A stretch of DNA of 64,000 nt from Thalassotalea sp. HSM 43 (GCF_004752005.1 NZ_CP038493.1:806001-870000), one strand, 5' to 3'. Positions 1 through 9,744 are shown, counted from the stretch's first letter. Made by a program: numbers and translations. Notes: a model not told the origin generated them from the letters alone.

Positions 1-1139
1 GGGGTCCATCATTAAACCGTGCTAAGCAAGAAGTTGCCGATATGCAAGCCTACGCTGAAAGCGAAGGCTTTGAAGGTACGCTAGAAGCATGGGACTGGTG
101 GTTCTATTCAGAGAAAGTTCGTAAAGCAAAATACGACCTTGATGAATCAATCACCAAACCATACTTTGAGCTGAACAACACCATGCAAGGTGTGTTCTAT
201 ACCGCTGAAAAATTATGGGGCGTTACCTTCAAGCAACGTGATGACCTACCAAAGTATCACCCTGACGTGACCACTTACGAAGTTTTCGATAAAGACGGTT
301 CGACCATTGGTGTTTACATGACCGACTTCTACGTTCGTTCATCTAAGCGCGGTGGTGCATGGATGAGCTCGTTCCAGAAGCAATACAAAATGTATGGTGA
401 GAACGCACAGCCAGTTATTTATAACGTACTTAACTACCCTGCCCCTGTTGGTGATGAGCCAGTGCTACTGACATTCGATCAAGCGTCAACCTTATTCCAC
501 GAATTTGGTCACGCTATCCAAGGTCTATTATCTGACGGTTACTACCGTTCATTGACGGGCACGTCACTACCACGTGATTACGTTGAGTACCCATCACAAG
601 TTATGGAAAACTGGATGACACAACCAGAAGTATTGCAGCAATTTGCTAAGCACTACAAAACGGGTGAAGTTATCCCAGCTGAACTTGTTGAGAAGATTCA
701 AGCATCAGGTAAATTCAACCAAGGTTTTGCAACAACGGAATACATGGCAGCCGCTTTGTTAGACCTTAAGTGGCACACCCTTGAAACCGCAGAATTGCAA
801 GAAGCAGACGCTTTTGAAGAAGCGGCAATGAAAGAAATCGGTTTGATTTCTCAAATCGCCCCGCGTTATCGTTCGACTTACTTCTCGCACATTTTTGCTG
901 GCGGCTACTCGTCTGGTTACTACGGATACATTTGGTCAAACATTTTTGACGCAGATACCTGGGAAGTCTTTAAAGAGAAAGGCATCTTTAACCAAGAAGC
1001 GGCAACAAGCTACCGTAAAAACGTACTAGAGTCTGGTGGTACTGAAGATCCAATGGAAATGTACAAGCGTTTCCGTGGTAAAGAGCCAAACCCTGACTAC
1101 TTACTAGAACGTCGTGGTCTAATGGAAAATAATAAATAA
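1..1139 (+). CDS. M3 family peptidase (Dcp-type), 3' end only
   Basis: The reading frame is open from the first bases of the window, so only the C-terminal part of the gene is present and its start lies upstream. The translation contains the thermolysin-like zinc motif HEFGH (bases 498-512), followed by the M3-typical stretch DYVEYPSQVMENW and the late region rich in Tyr and Gly (FAGGYSSGYYGYIWSN) that shapes the substrate site. M3 enzymes are zinc metallopeptidases; this part most resembles peptidyl-dipeptidase Dcp, which removes C-terminal dipeptides. Whether it is periplasmic or cytoplasmic cannot be judged without the N-terminus. It ends in TAA and is followed at once by a strong terminator. 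The M3 family is certain; Dcp rather than oligopeptidase A is likely. Confidence 0.93.
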   Translation, partial: GPSLNRAKQEVADMQAYAESEGFEGTLEAWDWWFYSEKVRKAKYDLDESITKPYFELNNTMQGVFYTAEKLWGVTFKQRDDLPKYHPDVTTYEVFDKDGSTIGVYMTDFYVRSSKRGGAWMSSFQKQYKMYGENAQPVIYNVLNYPAPVGDEPVLLTFDQASTLFHEFGHAIQGLLSDGYYRSLTGTSLPRDYVEYPSQVMENWMTQPEVLQQFAKHYKTGEVIPAELVEKIQASGKFNQGFATTEYMAAALLDLKWHTLETAELQEADAFEEAAMKEIGLISQIAPRYRSTYFSHIFAGGYSSGYYGYIWSNIFDADTWEVFKEKGIFNQEAATSYRKNVLESGGTEDPMEMYKRFRGKEPNPDYLLERRGLMENNK

Positions 1140-1163
1140 CTCTTTGTTATTTTTAGCAATGAT

Positions 1164-1191
1164 AAAAAGCCCACCTCGAGTGGGCTTTTTT
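1164..1191 (+). terminator. Rho-independent terminator of the M3 peptidase gene
   Basis: The hairpin GCCCAC-CTCGA-GTGGGC is flanked by A5 on the left and T6 on the right and lies about 25 bases after the peptidase stop codon. Confidence 0.9.
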
Positions 1192-1375
1192 AAATGCCTT
1201 TGTTAAAAAAGAGTTTGCAATCTAAAACCCAATGTAATTAGACATTTGCCCAACAAAAATCAACTTCACTATGACCCTATTGCTTGCCAAATCAATATTG
1301 GTAACCTATCGTTTAATTGCTGCACCAGAAACATCCGGCCTTAATTGGTAAGGCTTTCGCTATACAAAGGAAAAT

Positions 1376-2746
1376 GTGACGACGATGGAATCGCCTGAAA
1401 GATCACAAAACAGAGCCTTGTTGGTTCTGAACGAAAGCGACAAAACATACAATTGGCAATCGAAATTACATCAAGCGGGATGGAATTACTTTATTGCCAA
1501 TGATCTCAAGTCTGCCCGTCATTATATTGAACAAAATAAAGCGGTTGTCGCTTTGGTTTTTCTCAGCGAGGGCAATTATCGACGCACGTTCAGTTGTATT
1601 GAAAAACTCAAACAACAATTTAATGCTCTGCGCTTGTTTGCCGTTATTGAATCTGAAGATTTATTAGAAAAACCGAGCAGCAACAAAATTCCATTACTGT
1701 TCAATGACTTTTTTCACCCGCCACTAGATTACCAGCAACTAATCTATGAACTGGGTCATGCCCATGGCATCGCCCAACTGGCAGTGTCTCATCTATCGAC
1801 GAATAGTTGTTCGGATAGTCTTGAACTGGTTGGTGAAACCCAAGCAATAAAAGAGCTACGCTCTGTTCTGGTAAAAATTGCCAAATGCGATAACTCGGTA
1901 TTGCTAAACGGTGAGACGGGAACCGGAAAAGATCTTTGCGCACAACTCATTCACAACCAGTCTCATCGTCAAAACGGGCCATTTATTACCATTAATTGCG
2001 GTGCCTTGCCGCCTACTTTGATTCATTCTGAGCTTTTTGGTCATGAAAAGGGGGCATTCACCAATGCCGATAAACAATATATAGGTCATATTGAACGAGC
2101 CGATAACGGTACCTTGTTTCTCGATGAAATTGGTGATTTACCGCTAGACCAACAAGTGAGTTTGTTGCACTTTTTAGAAAACCACAAAATCGAACGAATT
2201 GGCGGCCACAAACTGATTGATGTTAATTGCCGGGTTATTTTTGCCACTCACGTCGATTTAGAGCAGGCCATTCATGAAGGAAGGTTTCGCGAAGACTTAT
2301 ATCACCGCATTAATGTTTTGCAACTCACTATCCCAAGTCTTAGAGAAAGACCACAAGATATCTCGTTGTTAGCTAAATTCTTTTTAGCTCAATACAGTGA
2401 ACAAACTGATAACTACCGATTTAGCAAAGACACAATAAACGCGATGACAGAATATTCTTGGCCAGGCAATGTTCGAGAGCTTGCTAATCGCGTGCAACGC
2501 GCGTTAATAATGGCTGATACTAAGATAATCATAGTCGACGATTTAGGTATCAAAGCACAACATTCTCCCAGTAACAATGTTCGCTTGTTGCGCCAACGTG
2601 CTGACATCGATGGTGACACGCTTATTAACGCCATGCGTGATAATAACCACAATATATCTGCCGCGGCGAGACAACTGAAAATATCTCGTACCACTTTTTA
2701 TCGTTTACTTAAACGCTGCAATATTCAATTAAGTACCGTTAAATGA
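1376..2746 (+). CDS. VpsR-like AAA+ transcriptional regulator
   Basis: A 456-residue bacterial enhancer-binding-type regulator. Residues about 10-130 look like a degenerate receiver domain with no obvious phospho-acceptor Asp. The AAA+ ATPase domain (about 150-385) has Walker A GETGTGKD (179-186) and Walker B TLFLDEIGDLP (246-256). A Fis-type helix-turn-helix lies at the C-terminus (NISAAARQLKISRTTFYRLL). The sigma-54-contacting loop reads GAFTNA (226-231) instead of GAFTGA. Overall order and motifs resemble Vibrio VpsR, a c-di-GMP-responsive activator of biofilm genes that works with the housekeeping sigma factor; this relationship is inferred. The GTG start at 1376 is preferred because AAGG lies 5 bases upstream; ATG at 1385 would be too far away. 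The next gene encodes a large secreted protein and is a plausible target. Confidence 0.85.
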   Translation: MTTMESPERSQNRALLVLNESDKTYNWQSKLHQAGWNYFIANDLKSARHYIEQNKAVVALVFLSEGNYRRTFSCIEKLKQQFNALRLFAVIESEDLLEKPSSNKIPLLFNDFFHPPLDYQQLIYELGHAHGIAQLAVSHLSTNSCSDSLELVGETQAIKELRSVLVKIAKCDNSVLLNGETGTGKDLCAQLIHNQSHRQNGPFITINCGALPPTLIHSELFGHEKGAFTNADKQYIGHIERADNGTLFLDEIGDLPLDQQVSLLHFLENHKIERIGGHKLIDVNCRVIFATHVDLEQAIHEGRFREDLYHRINVLQLTIPSLRERPQDISLLAKFFLAQYSEQTDNYRFSKDTINAMTEYSWPGNVRELANRVQRALIMADTKIIIVDDLGIKAQHSPSNNVRLLRQRADIDGDTLINAMRDNNHNISAAARQLKISRTTFYRLLKRCNIQLSTVK

Positions 2747-2840
2747 TTGACCTAAATGAGCCCTCAGCCAAAAACTCACAGAAAATCAATAGATTAAAAT
2801 AATGACACACTGTGTAACTTAAAATATTCATAATTAAATC

Positions 2841-2859
2841 ATGTTGTTACCAACAACAT
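2841..2859. promoter_or_regulatory. 19-bp inverted repeat upstream of the secreted-protein gene
   Basis: The arms ATGTTGTT and AACAACAT are perfectly complementary around the spacer ACC. The element sits 128 bases before the ATG of the downstream gene and about 95 bases after the regulator gene. There is no T-tract, so it is not a terminator. An operator or activator site is the simplest reading, possibly for the adjacent VpsR-like protein. Confidence 0.45.
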
Positions 2860-2986
2860 TCATATTATCTACTTTAAACTGCTTACCTAAATTAAATTAA
2901 ATCCATATTTTTCAATTAGTTAAAACTTGGTACAAGAGTTGCCTATTCCAGTTGCATTTCAAAATTGTCTACAACTGGAGGTAGCT

Positions 2987-5296
2987 ATGATTTTTAATAA
3001 GGCTAAGGATGCTCTTAAAGCCTCACAAACTAAATTCGGGCTGATGTTTGTGATTTTAACGAGTACTTTTTTTCTCGGTATACATGCAGTCAAAGCGGTT
3101 GACCCTAACAGGTTATCTGGCGCCATATTTACCACAACACCTGATGGTTCAATCGTCAATGAAAATGTTCGTTATGAGAGTAAAGAACAGGTGTTTTTAG
3201 ATGGTGGCCCAGGACTTAATGCGCCTCGAAGTGCAGCAGCACTGCCGGCGGGATACTATTATTTTCAAGTAACGGATCCGTCAGGAAAATGTCTGTTATC
3301 GAGTATCTTCGAAGATGCTGGTGTGAATGGCGGTACCTGTTTTGAATCCGTTAAAGGTAGAGGTGGCCCGAAAAATGCTCAGACTTTTAGCGCAGAGCCT
3401 CTTTCTTGCCGATTATTCTATTTTGATGGTGAAGATGGGATCACGTTAATGAACTCTACCTACACCGTAACTGAAAAAGTTAAAGGTCAAATGGTCGAAC
3501 GTAGCTACCCATGTCAGCATAAACTGGGTACGGAATACATTGCTGAAAATGGTGGTAGTGGCACGCCTCCTGACGGCGAGACGTTACAACTATTCCCTTA
3601 TGCCAACACCCCAAACCCAGGTGGTGTCTACAAAGCATGGGTATCCGCGGCACATAGCGTGCACAGTGCCTGTGGCGTAGCTGACATGGATGCCATGAAT
3701 AGCAGTGGGGAAACAGGTGAAGGCTGTAATGGTTTTTTCGGTTTTATACCTCGCTGGTCTAAAACCGATAATTATAAAGCCGATCACTTTAACCCGCCGC
3801 AAGGGTTTGATGTCGGTATATTAAAGTATCATGATGCCAATCTAAACTGTCAATTCGACGACCTAGATCAATATTATAATGACCAATACATCGCTGGTTG
3901 GGAAATAGGTGTAATAGAACCTAACGGTGGTGATGGTGAAGAGCAAATTTACATGACATCAAATGATGAAAATATGCCGTTAGCATTTTCAGTGCTCGAT
4001 AAAGAGCATCTTGCATGGAGCACCCATGAATACCGTTGGGCGAATACGCCAACAACACCACTAGCACTTACCGCACTGAATACAGGCTCCACTCACATCA
4101 CCACCTACGCAGACTTACTTGATGTTTCTCGCACCATCATTGAAAAAGAAGGCGTTGGTATTTTTGCTAGCGTAAATGCATGTACAACAAATATTCAAAA
4201 CTATGTCACTCGATTAGCCACCGAACAAACACCAGACTTTGTTCCAGGCGATTATGCGCAAGCGATTGATGGCGCGGATAATCCGCCACAATTATATGTG
4301 CGATTTGGTAATGTCGGTTTTGATGATATAACCGTTTGTAAAGTCTATTCAGCCGATAAAGGTGGTACCTTGAGTGGTAATGAACCCATTATAGAAGGCT
4401 GGCCTATTACACTCACTGTCCCTAAGACCGTGCCGCTACCAGATATCAGTGATACCGCAGCAAAAATTACCGCTAAATTCGGTGGCAGTGTCGATGTTGA
4501 CATCGTTGATGGTAGCTTAACAGTGACTAAATATACCGACACTAGTGGTTGTGTCACTTTCAATGGCTTGTTGCCGAACGCGTATAAAGATGATCTGAAT
4601 AATTTAAATCCTATTATTGCCGTGGCATCTGGTGAAGAAAGCCAATACGTTATCTCTGAAGCTATGCCATCTGGCTGGTACTCGGGTGGGCCAACATCAT
4701 ACAATTTCGATGTCATATCTACGGCCAGTGGTGGTAACATCGCCGGTGCTTTGGTTAATCTAAATGTCGGTCAAATGACACCACCGAGCGGCGCCGATGC
4801 GGCGTTTGGTAATTATTGTAAAGTAACCGTTGATTTTGATACTAAAGGTTACTGGCACAACAACAATGGTCAGGCCGAACTCACTCAAGCCGATATTGAT
4901 TATGCCAATTCAAAACTGCCATATAGTAGTCCATCCGCATATTTTGATGCCGGTGATGAGCCTTTTGATTCTAAATTGGAAGTCTCACTGTTCTTGATAG
5001 ATGATAATGGCAATGCGGACTTAAATGGCCACCAAGAGCAACTTGCACAACAATTGTTGGCGTTTATTTTTAACGTCAGACATCGTGCATCAATGGATGC
5101 TCAAACTCATTTTGATGGCACGCTTATGACCTTTTCCGAAATAATAGATTCATCAATAGTGATTTGGGCTAGTGGCAGTTCTGCTGAAAGAGTCACACGC
5201 CAAGAGTTGCTTAATAGTTTCAATGAAAACAATGCGGTTGAGCTCGTACCAGATCAAGCACTGTGTGAGCAGCTTTATCCGGTAAACAATAATTGA
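2987..5296 (+). CDS. Large secreted protein of unknown function
   Basis: A 769-residue protein. The start at 2987 is set by an excellent GGAGGT six bases upstream, although the frame is open further 5'. An uncleaved-looking N-terminus followed by a hydrophobic segment (FGLMFVILTSTFFLGIHAVKA) is a signal peptide of about 35 residues. The mature part is rich in Gly, Asp, Asn and Thr, with scattered Cys, consistent with an exported protein that may form disulfides. A Cna_B/SdrD-like beta-sandwich signature is visible (TDTSGCVTFNGLLPNAY), and near the C-terminus the motif DFDTKGYWHNNNGQ resembles the GYW-H-N segment seen in many secreted multidomain proteins. I recognise no catalytic motif. It follows the VpsR-like regulator, so a matrix or adhesin role is possible but unproven. 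Confidence 0.75.
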   Translation: MIFNKAKDALKASQTKFGLMFVILTSTFFLGIHAVKAVDPNRLSGAIFTTTPDGSIVNENVRYESKEQVFLDGGPGLNAPRSAAALPAGYYYFQVTDPSGKCLLSSIFEDAGVNGGTCFESVKGRGGPKNAQTFSAEPLSCRLFYFDGEDGITLMNSTYTVTEKVKGQMVERSYPCQHKLGTEYIAENGGSGTPPDGETLQLFPYANTPNPGGVYKAWVSAAHSVHSACGVADMDAMNSSGETGEGCNGFFGFIPRWSKTDNYKADHFNPPQGFDVGILKYHDANLNCQFDDLDQYYNDQYIAGWEIGVIEPNGGDGEEQIYMTSNDENMPLAFSVLDKEHLAWSTHEYRWANTPTTPLALTALNTGSTHITTYADLLDVSRTIIEKEGVGIFASVNACTTNIQNYVTRLATEQTPDFVPGDYAQAIDGADNPPQLYVRFGNVGFDDITVCKVYSADKGGTLSGNEPIIEGWPITLTVPKTVPLPDISDTAAKITAKFGGSVDVDIVDGSLTVTKYTDTSGCVTFNGLLPNAYKDDLNNLNPIIAVASGEESQYVISEAMPSGWYSGGPTSYNFDVISTASGGNIAGALVNLNVGQMTPPSGADAAFGNYCKVTVDFDTKGYWHNNNGQAELTQADIDYANSKLPYSSPSAYFDAGDEPFDSKLEVSLFLIDDNGNADLNGHQEQLAQQLLAFIFNVRHRASMDAQTHFDGTLMTFSEIIDSSIVIWASGSSAERVTRQELLNSFNENNAVELVPDQALCEQLYPVNNN

Positions 5297-5314
5297 GAAT
5301 AACAAAAGTCGATG

Positions 5315-5348
5315 AATAGCCAGAGCAGATACGCTCTGGCTATTTTTT
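5315..5348. terminator. Bidirectional terminator between convergent genes
   Basis: A 12-bp perfect stem AATAGCCAGAGC / GCTCTGGCTATT with loop AGATAC is followed by T's on the plus strand. It lies between the ends of the secreted-protein gene (+) and the LplT-Aas gene (-). Confidence 0.85.
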
Positions 5349-5359
5349 ATAACGACCAA

Positions 5360-8300
5360 TTAAACCGCCAATTGCAACGCCAGCCTCTTTGACGCAGCAA
5401 AGTCTGTTTTACCACTGCCAAGCTTAGGCAACGCATCCACTTTGAACAGCTTTGATGGCATCATTAACGGATTACAATCATTGGCAATCAGCAGTTGCTT
5501 TACTTCACTCAGATCAATATCGTGCTCTGTCAGAGCGACAATGGCCTCGCCTTTTTTCGCATCGGGAATGTTTACCGCAACAAACTCCACATCCGTTACA
5601 GCATTGGCAAGTTGTAATTCGACAGCCGTTAGGCTGACCATTTCACCACCGATTTTGGCAAAACGTGAATAACGGTCAACGATGGTTAAAAAACCGTCTT
5701 TATCTAAATGACCTTTATCGCCGGTTTTATACCAACGGCGACCATCCATTTCAATGATCGCCTCGGCGGTTTTCTCGGCATCATTTAGGTAACCTAACAT
5801 CACCTGGCTGCCGGAAATCAATATCAGACCATCATCTCCGGCCGGTAGGGTTTCCATGCTCTCTGGGTCAACAATTCGGAATGAGCAACCCGGCACAGGC
5901 ATGCCCACGGTACCTTGCTTACTGCCGGTTTGTACTTGAAAATCACCGATATCCAATTGATCAGGAATATTGACACTGGCAACCGGCGTTGTTTCTGTCG
6001 CGCCATACCCTTCATAAATGTCCTTACTGAATTTTTGCTTAAACTGTTCACGTACATCCGCTGGCAGTTTTTCAGCGCCAGCGACTACGGTACGTAAGCT
6101 GTCGAGCATCAGCGGCTCCACTTTTCGATTGCGCACATACAAGCGTAAAAACGTCGCTGTGGCACACAACATAGTGGCTTTTTGTTTGGCAATGGTTTTG
6201 GCAATATTAACCACATCGGTCGGGTCTGGGTGACAGACCACCTTAATACCTTCAAGCAACGGCAAGAAGGTGGTTACCGTCAAGCCAAATGAATGAAATG
6301 GCGGTAAGGTACCCATGACGACTTCGTCTTCTTTAGTGCGCAATACATCACTTATCTGACGGATGTTGGCACTAAAATTTCGATGACTTAGCACGATGCC
6401 TTTTGGCGTTCCTTCACTGCCACTGGAAAACAAAATGGCGGCAGGCGAGTCAATGGCAACGGGTTTTGCCAACAAATGATAACACCAGCGTGCAGGTAAT
6501 AACGCAGTGGCCAGCATCGATGTGAACAAACGCACCTTAGACAGCTGTGGCTTTAGATCCTCCATCATCACCACATTGACATTGGCAAGCATGGCTTCAG
6601 TATCAACGCCCTTACTGTTCAGCTTTTGCAGAAATTTTTGCGAACTTATCACGGTTTTTATTGCGGCATTGTCCATCCCCGCATTAACCGCTTCAACACT
6701 GGTGGTGTAATTCACATTTACCACGGTTTGGCCATTTAAAAGCACCGCCATATTGGCAATTACCGACGCACTTGAGGAGGGCAACATCAAGCCAATATTT
6801 TGACTATCGTCTAGACGCTTAATGTTACCGGCGAAGGCATAACAAGCCGCCAATAACTTTCGATACGATAGCGCTTGGCCATTAGAATCAACTACGGCAT
6901 CGGCAGACGGCGTATCCTTAACACTTTGCATAAACCCTAAAGGCAAAGGATCTGTTTGCTTGGTTTGATGTTCCCAAGCTTCAAATGACAACTCAAAGAC
7001 TTTTTGTTTGAGCTCTTGTGCATTGGTGCTCATCGCTAACGGTTGACCAAAAGCGATCACCACATCACGGCGCAGGCCGTTAATGGTGTTATTACGCAGC
7101 TTGTCACTATTGGCTCTCGACATACGTGAGCCCCATAAGCCATGTAAGTAAAATGGAATAATCGCGCCTTCAACATCATCGACTACACGCTCAAAACCAC
7201 TGCGAAACACACCTAACGAACCGGTACGACTGATTGCACCTTCTGGAAATAAGCACACCACTTCACCGGCTTTTAATGCCTCGTTAACCGCCGCCAACGA
7301 TTCTTTTGAATTACCTCGACTGATAGGAATGGTGCCGAACAATTTTACCAACGGTTTAACATACCAACGCTCGTATATGCTGCGTAACATAACAAAGCGT
7401 ACCTTACGAGGACAGGCCATTTGTACTAATAGCCCGTCAATCCAGCTGATGTGATTGCCCAGCAATAATACACCGCCTTCGCTTGGCAGATGTTCAAAAC
7501 CCAAGACTTCAAGCTTATATCGACGACGCATCACAAAGGTGGCAATAATGCGCACCAATGAATGTGGTAATTGCCATACCGTGTATAACGCGCCCGCTAA
7601 TGCTAACGCCGACAACAAATAAAATACACCTACTGAGCTTATACCCCAGGTAACCAAACCAATGGTCGCGATTAAGCCAGTTAACATGGCGACATTTTGC
7701 ACCCAGTTATTACCGGCTAGCACTACACCTAACTGATCTTCTTTGGCGTGATATTGAATTAACGCGTTAAGCGGAATGATAAACAAACCACCGCTGATCC
7801 CGGCAATGAGAAATACCGCCGCCATCACATAAGCCGAGTCTAACGAAGCAATGATGGCAAGCGATGCGGTAAACGCCAACGCAGATAACGGGATCAGGCC
7901 AAGCTCAATATGATTTTTCGATACCTTGGCGGCAATGATAGAGCCGATAACAATACCAATACCGGTGCAGGCCATAATACCTTGCACAATCAACGCGTTG
8001 TCGGATGCCAGCACCTCTTTCGCAAATGCCGGAAACGTCGCTAACATGACTTGTGATACCGACCAGAACATAGACAGGCCAATAATTGACAACCAAATAA
8101 CCCGATCAGATAAAATCAGCTTGAGGTTATCTTTTAAATACTTGCCTTTGACGTATTGATTTAACTCTAATCTCTTGCTGTCATCTTTTGGTTTGGTGAT
8201 AGGCAGCTTGCTGGCGTAATACCACTCAACCAATGATAAAGCGACAAACACCCAACCTAACCACACCACCGATTGCATAATGGTTGTGGTGTTTAACTCA

Positions 8301-8809
8301 GATGCATTAGGAACCATCATTTCAAACAGCGCCGAGAATACAAAGGTACCACCTAAAATCGATACGATAGTAACCGCCTGTACGCTGGCGTTACCTTGCG
8401 CTAAGTTTTCCACGCCGATTAACTCTTTTAAGTAACCGTACTTGGCTGGCGAATAAATTGCCGATTGAATGCCCATAATCAAGGTCATAATAAAGGCTGC
8501 TTCAAACCAGCCTTGGAAATAACAAAAGGTGATGATTGACGTGGCAACGACAGCAACAATGGCGCTGATGCGCATGATATGCGGTTTAGGGTATTTATCG
8601 GCTAGATGCCCCGAAGGCGAAAACAAAAATATGAATGGCAATAATATTAATGCATTCAATATCGCCGTTAAGACAATTTGCAGCTCACCGTCGTAAATTT
8701 TAAATACGGTGTTTTGCACAACAATTTTATGGCCTAAGTCGACAAAGGCATTGATAAACACCATGACGATGTAAGCAAAAAACCCCTTAAAACCAAGTAA
8801 GTGTTTCAT
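5360..8809 (-). CDS. aas: Fused LplT-Aas: lysophospholipid transporter / acyltransferase / acyl-ACP synthetase
   Basis: A 1,149-residue three-module protein. Residues about 1-415 form an MFS transporter with about 12 membrane segments, like LplT, which flips lysophospholipids inward. Residues about 430-600 form a PlsC-type acyltransferase with the HX4D motif H453...D458 and FPEG at 521-524. Residues about 620-1149 form an AMP-binding acyl-ACP synthetase with the P-loop SSGSEGTPKG near 795-804. In E. coli LplT and Aas are separate neighbours; here the whole re-acylation pathway of lysophosphatidylethanolamine is on one chain, a fusion known in other bacteria. All visible motifs are intact. It is transcribed divergently from an XRE regulator. 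The upstream Shine-Dalgarno is GGACAG. Confidence 0.93.
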   Translation of the reverse strand: MKHLLGFKGFFAYIVMVFINAFVDLGHKIVVQNTVFKIYDGELQIVLTAILNALILLPFIFLFSPSGHLADKYPKPHIMRISAIVAVVATSIITFCYFQGWFEAAFIMTLIMGIQSAIYSPAKYGYLKELIGVENLAQGNASVQAVTIVSILGGTFVFSALFEMMVPNASELNTTTIMQSVVWLGWVFVALSLVEWYYASKLPITKPKDDSKRLELNQYVKGKYLKDNLKLILSDRVIWLSIIGLSMFWSVSQVMLATFPAFAKEVLASDNALIVQGIMACTGIGIVIGSIIAAKVSKNHIELGLIPLSALAFTASLAIIASLDSAYVMAAVFLIAGISGGLFIIPLNALIQYHAKEDQLGVVLAGNNWVQNVAMLTGLIATIGLVTWGISSVGVFYLLSALALAGALYTVWQLPHSLVRIIATFVMRRRYKLEVLGFEHLPSEGGVLLLGNHISWIDGLLVQMACPRKVRFVMLRSIYERWYVKPLVKLFGTIPISRGNSKESLAAVNEALKAGEVVCLFPEGAISRTGSLGVFRSGFERVVDDVEGAIIPFYLHGLWGSRMSRANSDKLRNNTINGLRRDVVIAFGQPLAMSTNAQELKQKVFELSFEAWEHQTKQTDPLPLGFMQSVKDTPSADAVVDSNGQALSYRKLLAACYAFAGNIKRLDDSQNIGLMLPSSSASVIANMAVLLNGQTVVNVNYTTSVEAVNAGMDNAAIKTVISSQKFLQKLNSKGVDTEAMLANVNVVMMEDLKPQLSKVRLFTSMLATALLPARWCYHLLAKPVAIDSPAAILFSSGSEGTPKGIVLSHRNFSANIRQISDVLRTKEDEVVMGTLPPFHSFGLTVTTFLPLLEGIKVVCHPDPTDVVNIAKTIAKQKATMLCATATFLRLYVRNRKVEPLMLDSLRTVVAGAEKLPADVREQFKQKFSKDIYEGYGATETTPVASVNIPDQLDIGDFQVQTGSKQGTVGMPVPGCSFRIVDPESMETLPAGDDGLILISGSQVMLGYLNDAEKTAEAIIEMDGRRWYKTGDKGHLDKDGFLTIVDRYSRFAKIGGEMVSLTAVELQLANAVTDVEFVAVNIPDAKKGEAIVALTEHDIDLSEVKQLLIANDCNPLMMPSKLFKVDALPKLGSGKTDFAASKRLALQLAV

Positions 8810-8920
8810 GAGAAAGCTGTCCTATCTATTTCTTAATGTCCCTAGCTTGCTTGTTCAAAGCAATAAGCACTACCATTTCCTGAGTTGTTGCATTATTATC
8901 GACAACAAGTATTAAAAAAT

Positions 8921-8935
8921 AATACCACCGGTATT
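8921..8935. promoter_or_regulatory. Inverted repeat in the aas / XRE divergent promoter region
   Basis: AATACC-ACC-GGTATT is a perfect 6+3+6 inverted repeat located 39 bases before the ATG of the XRE regulator and about 110 bases from the aas start. An operator for the adjacent regulator is possible. The short arms could arise by chance. Confidence 0.35.
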
Positions 8936-8973
8936 CTGACAACATTCGATAACCTAACAACATGGAGGTGAAT

Positions 8974-9744
8974 ATGTCGCAAACAACGACCTTGCTTGTC
9001 ACTTTAAAAAAAGCATTAAAAGCCCATGGCTTCACATACGCCGATGTGGCAAAACATATGGACTTATCTCAGGCTAGCATTAAACGATTGTTTTCCGAAG
9101 AAAATTTTTCGCTACAACGGCTAGAGCAGATTTGCCAGTTAATGGATATGCAAATATCCGATTTGGTCAAACAAATGTCTGAGCAGCAAGCACGCCTGCA
9201 ACAATTAAGTGTCGAACAAGAAACAGAGATCACCAACGATATTGCGCTACTCTTGGTCGCCGTTTGCGTGTTAAACAAATGGCGTATGCAAGATATTGTC
9301 GATTACTATCAGATGTCTGAGCCGGAATGTATTGGCAAACTGACCAAATTAGATAAACTAAAAATCATCGAATTGCTGCCTGGTAATCGCATAAAGTTGT
9401 TGGTCGATGCCAATTTTGGTTGGCTAGAAAATGGCCCAATACAAACATTTTTTCAACGCACCATAGGCCAGGAATTCTTCAACAGTTCATTTCATCTTGA
9501 CGACGAATGCCTCATTGTCTTAAACGGTATGCTGTCACTGCAAAGTAATGGTGAGTTCCAGCGCAAATTGCGTCGCTTAGCACGTGAGTTTGAAGACCTA
9601 AATCATGAAGACTCCAGTTTATCGTTAACAGAACGAAATGGCGCGACTGTGGTACTTGCTATCCGTAACTGGCGCTATGGCTTATCACGCCATTTAGTTA
9701 ACAACGGTTCACCAGCGAAAAAGCCTCAGATCATAAAAAGGTAG
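8974..9744 (+). CDS. XRE-family transcriptional regulator
   Basis: A 256-residue protein. An N-terminal Cro/C1-type helix-turn-helix spans about residues 5-65 (FTYADVAKHMDLSQASIKRL), followed by a roughly 180-residue domain that I do not recognise; it may bind a ligand or drive dimerisation. The ATG at 8974 is chosen over the in-frame ATG at 8962 because GGAGGTG at 8964-8970 is a strong ribosome binding site for it and would otherwise lie inside the coding sequence. It is divergent from the LplT-Aas gene, which suggests, but does not prove, that it controls membrane-lipid turnover. Confidence 0.85.
   Translation: MSQTTTLLVTLKKALKAHGFTYADVAKHMDLSQASIKRLFSEENFSLQRLEQICQLMDMQISDLVKQMSEQQARLQQLSVEQETEITNDIALLLVAVCVLNKWRMQDIVDYYQMSEPECIGKLTKLDKLKIIELLPGNRIKLLVDANFGWLENGPIQTFFQRTIGQEFFNSSFHLDDECLIVLNGMLSLQSNGEFQRKLRRLAREFEDLNHEDSSLSLTERNGATVVLAIRNWRYGLSRHLVNNGSPAKKPQIIKR

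Noticed and set aside
4345-4740. Minus-strand open frame inside the secreted-protein gene
   Set aside because: It has no ribosome binding site or recognisable family and lies fully within a strong coding frame.
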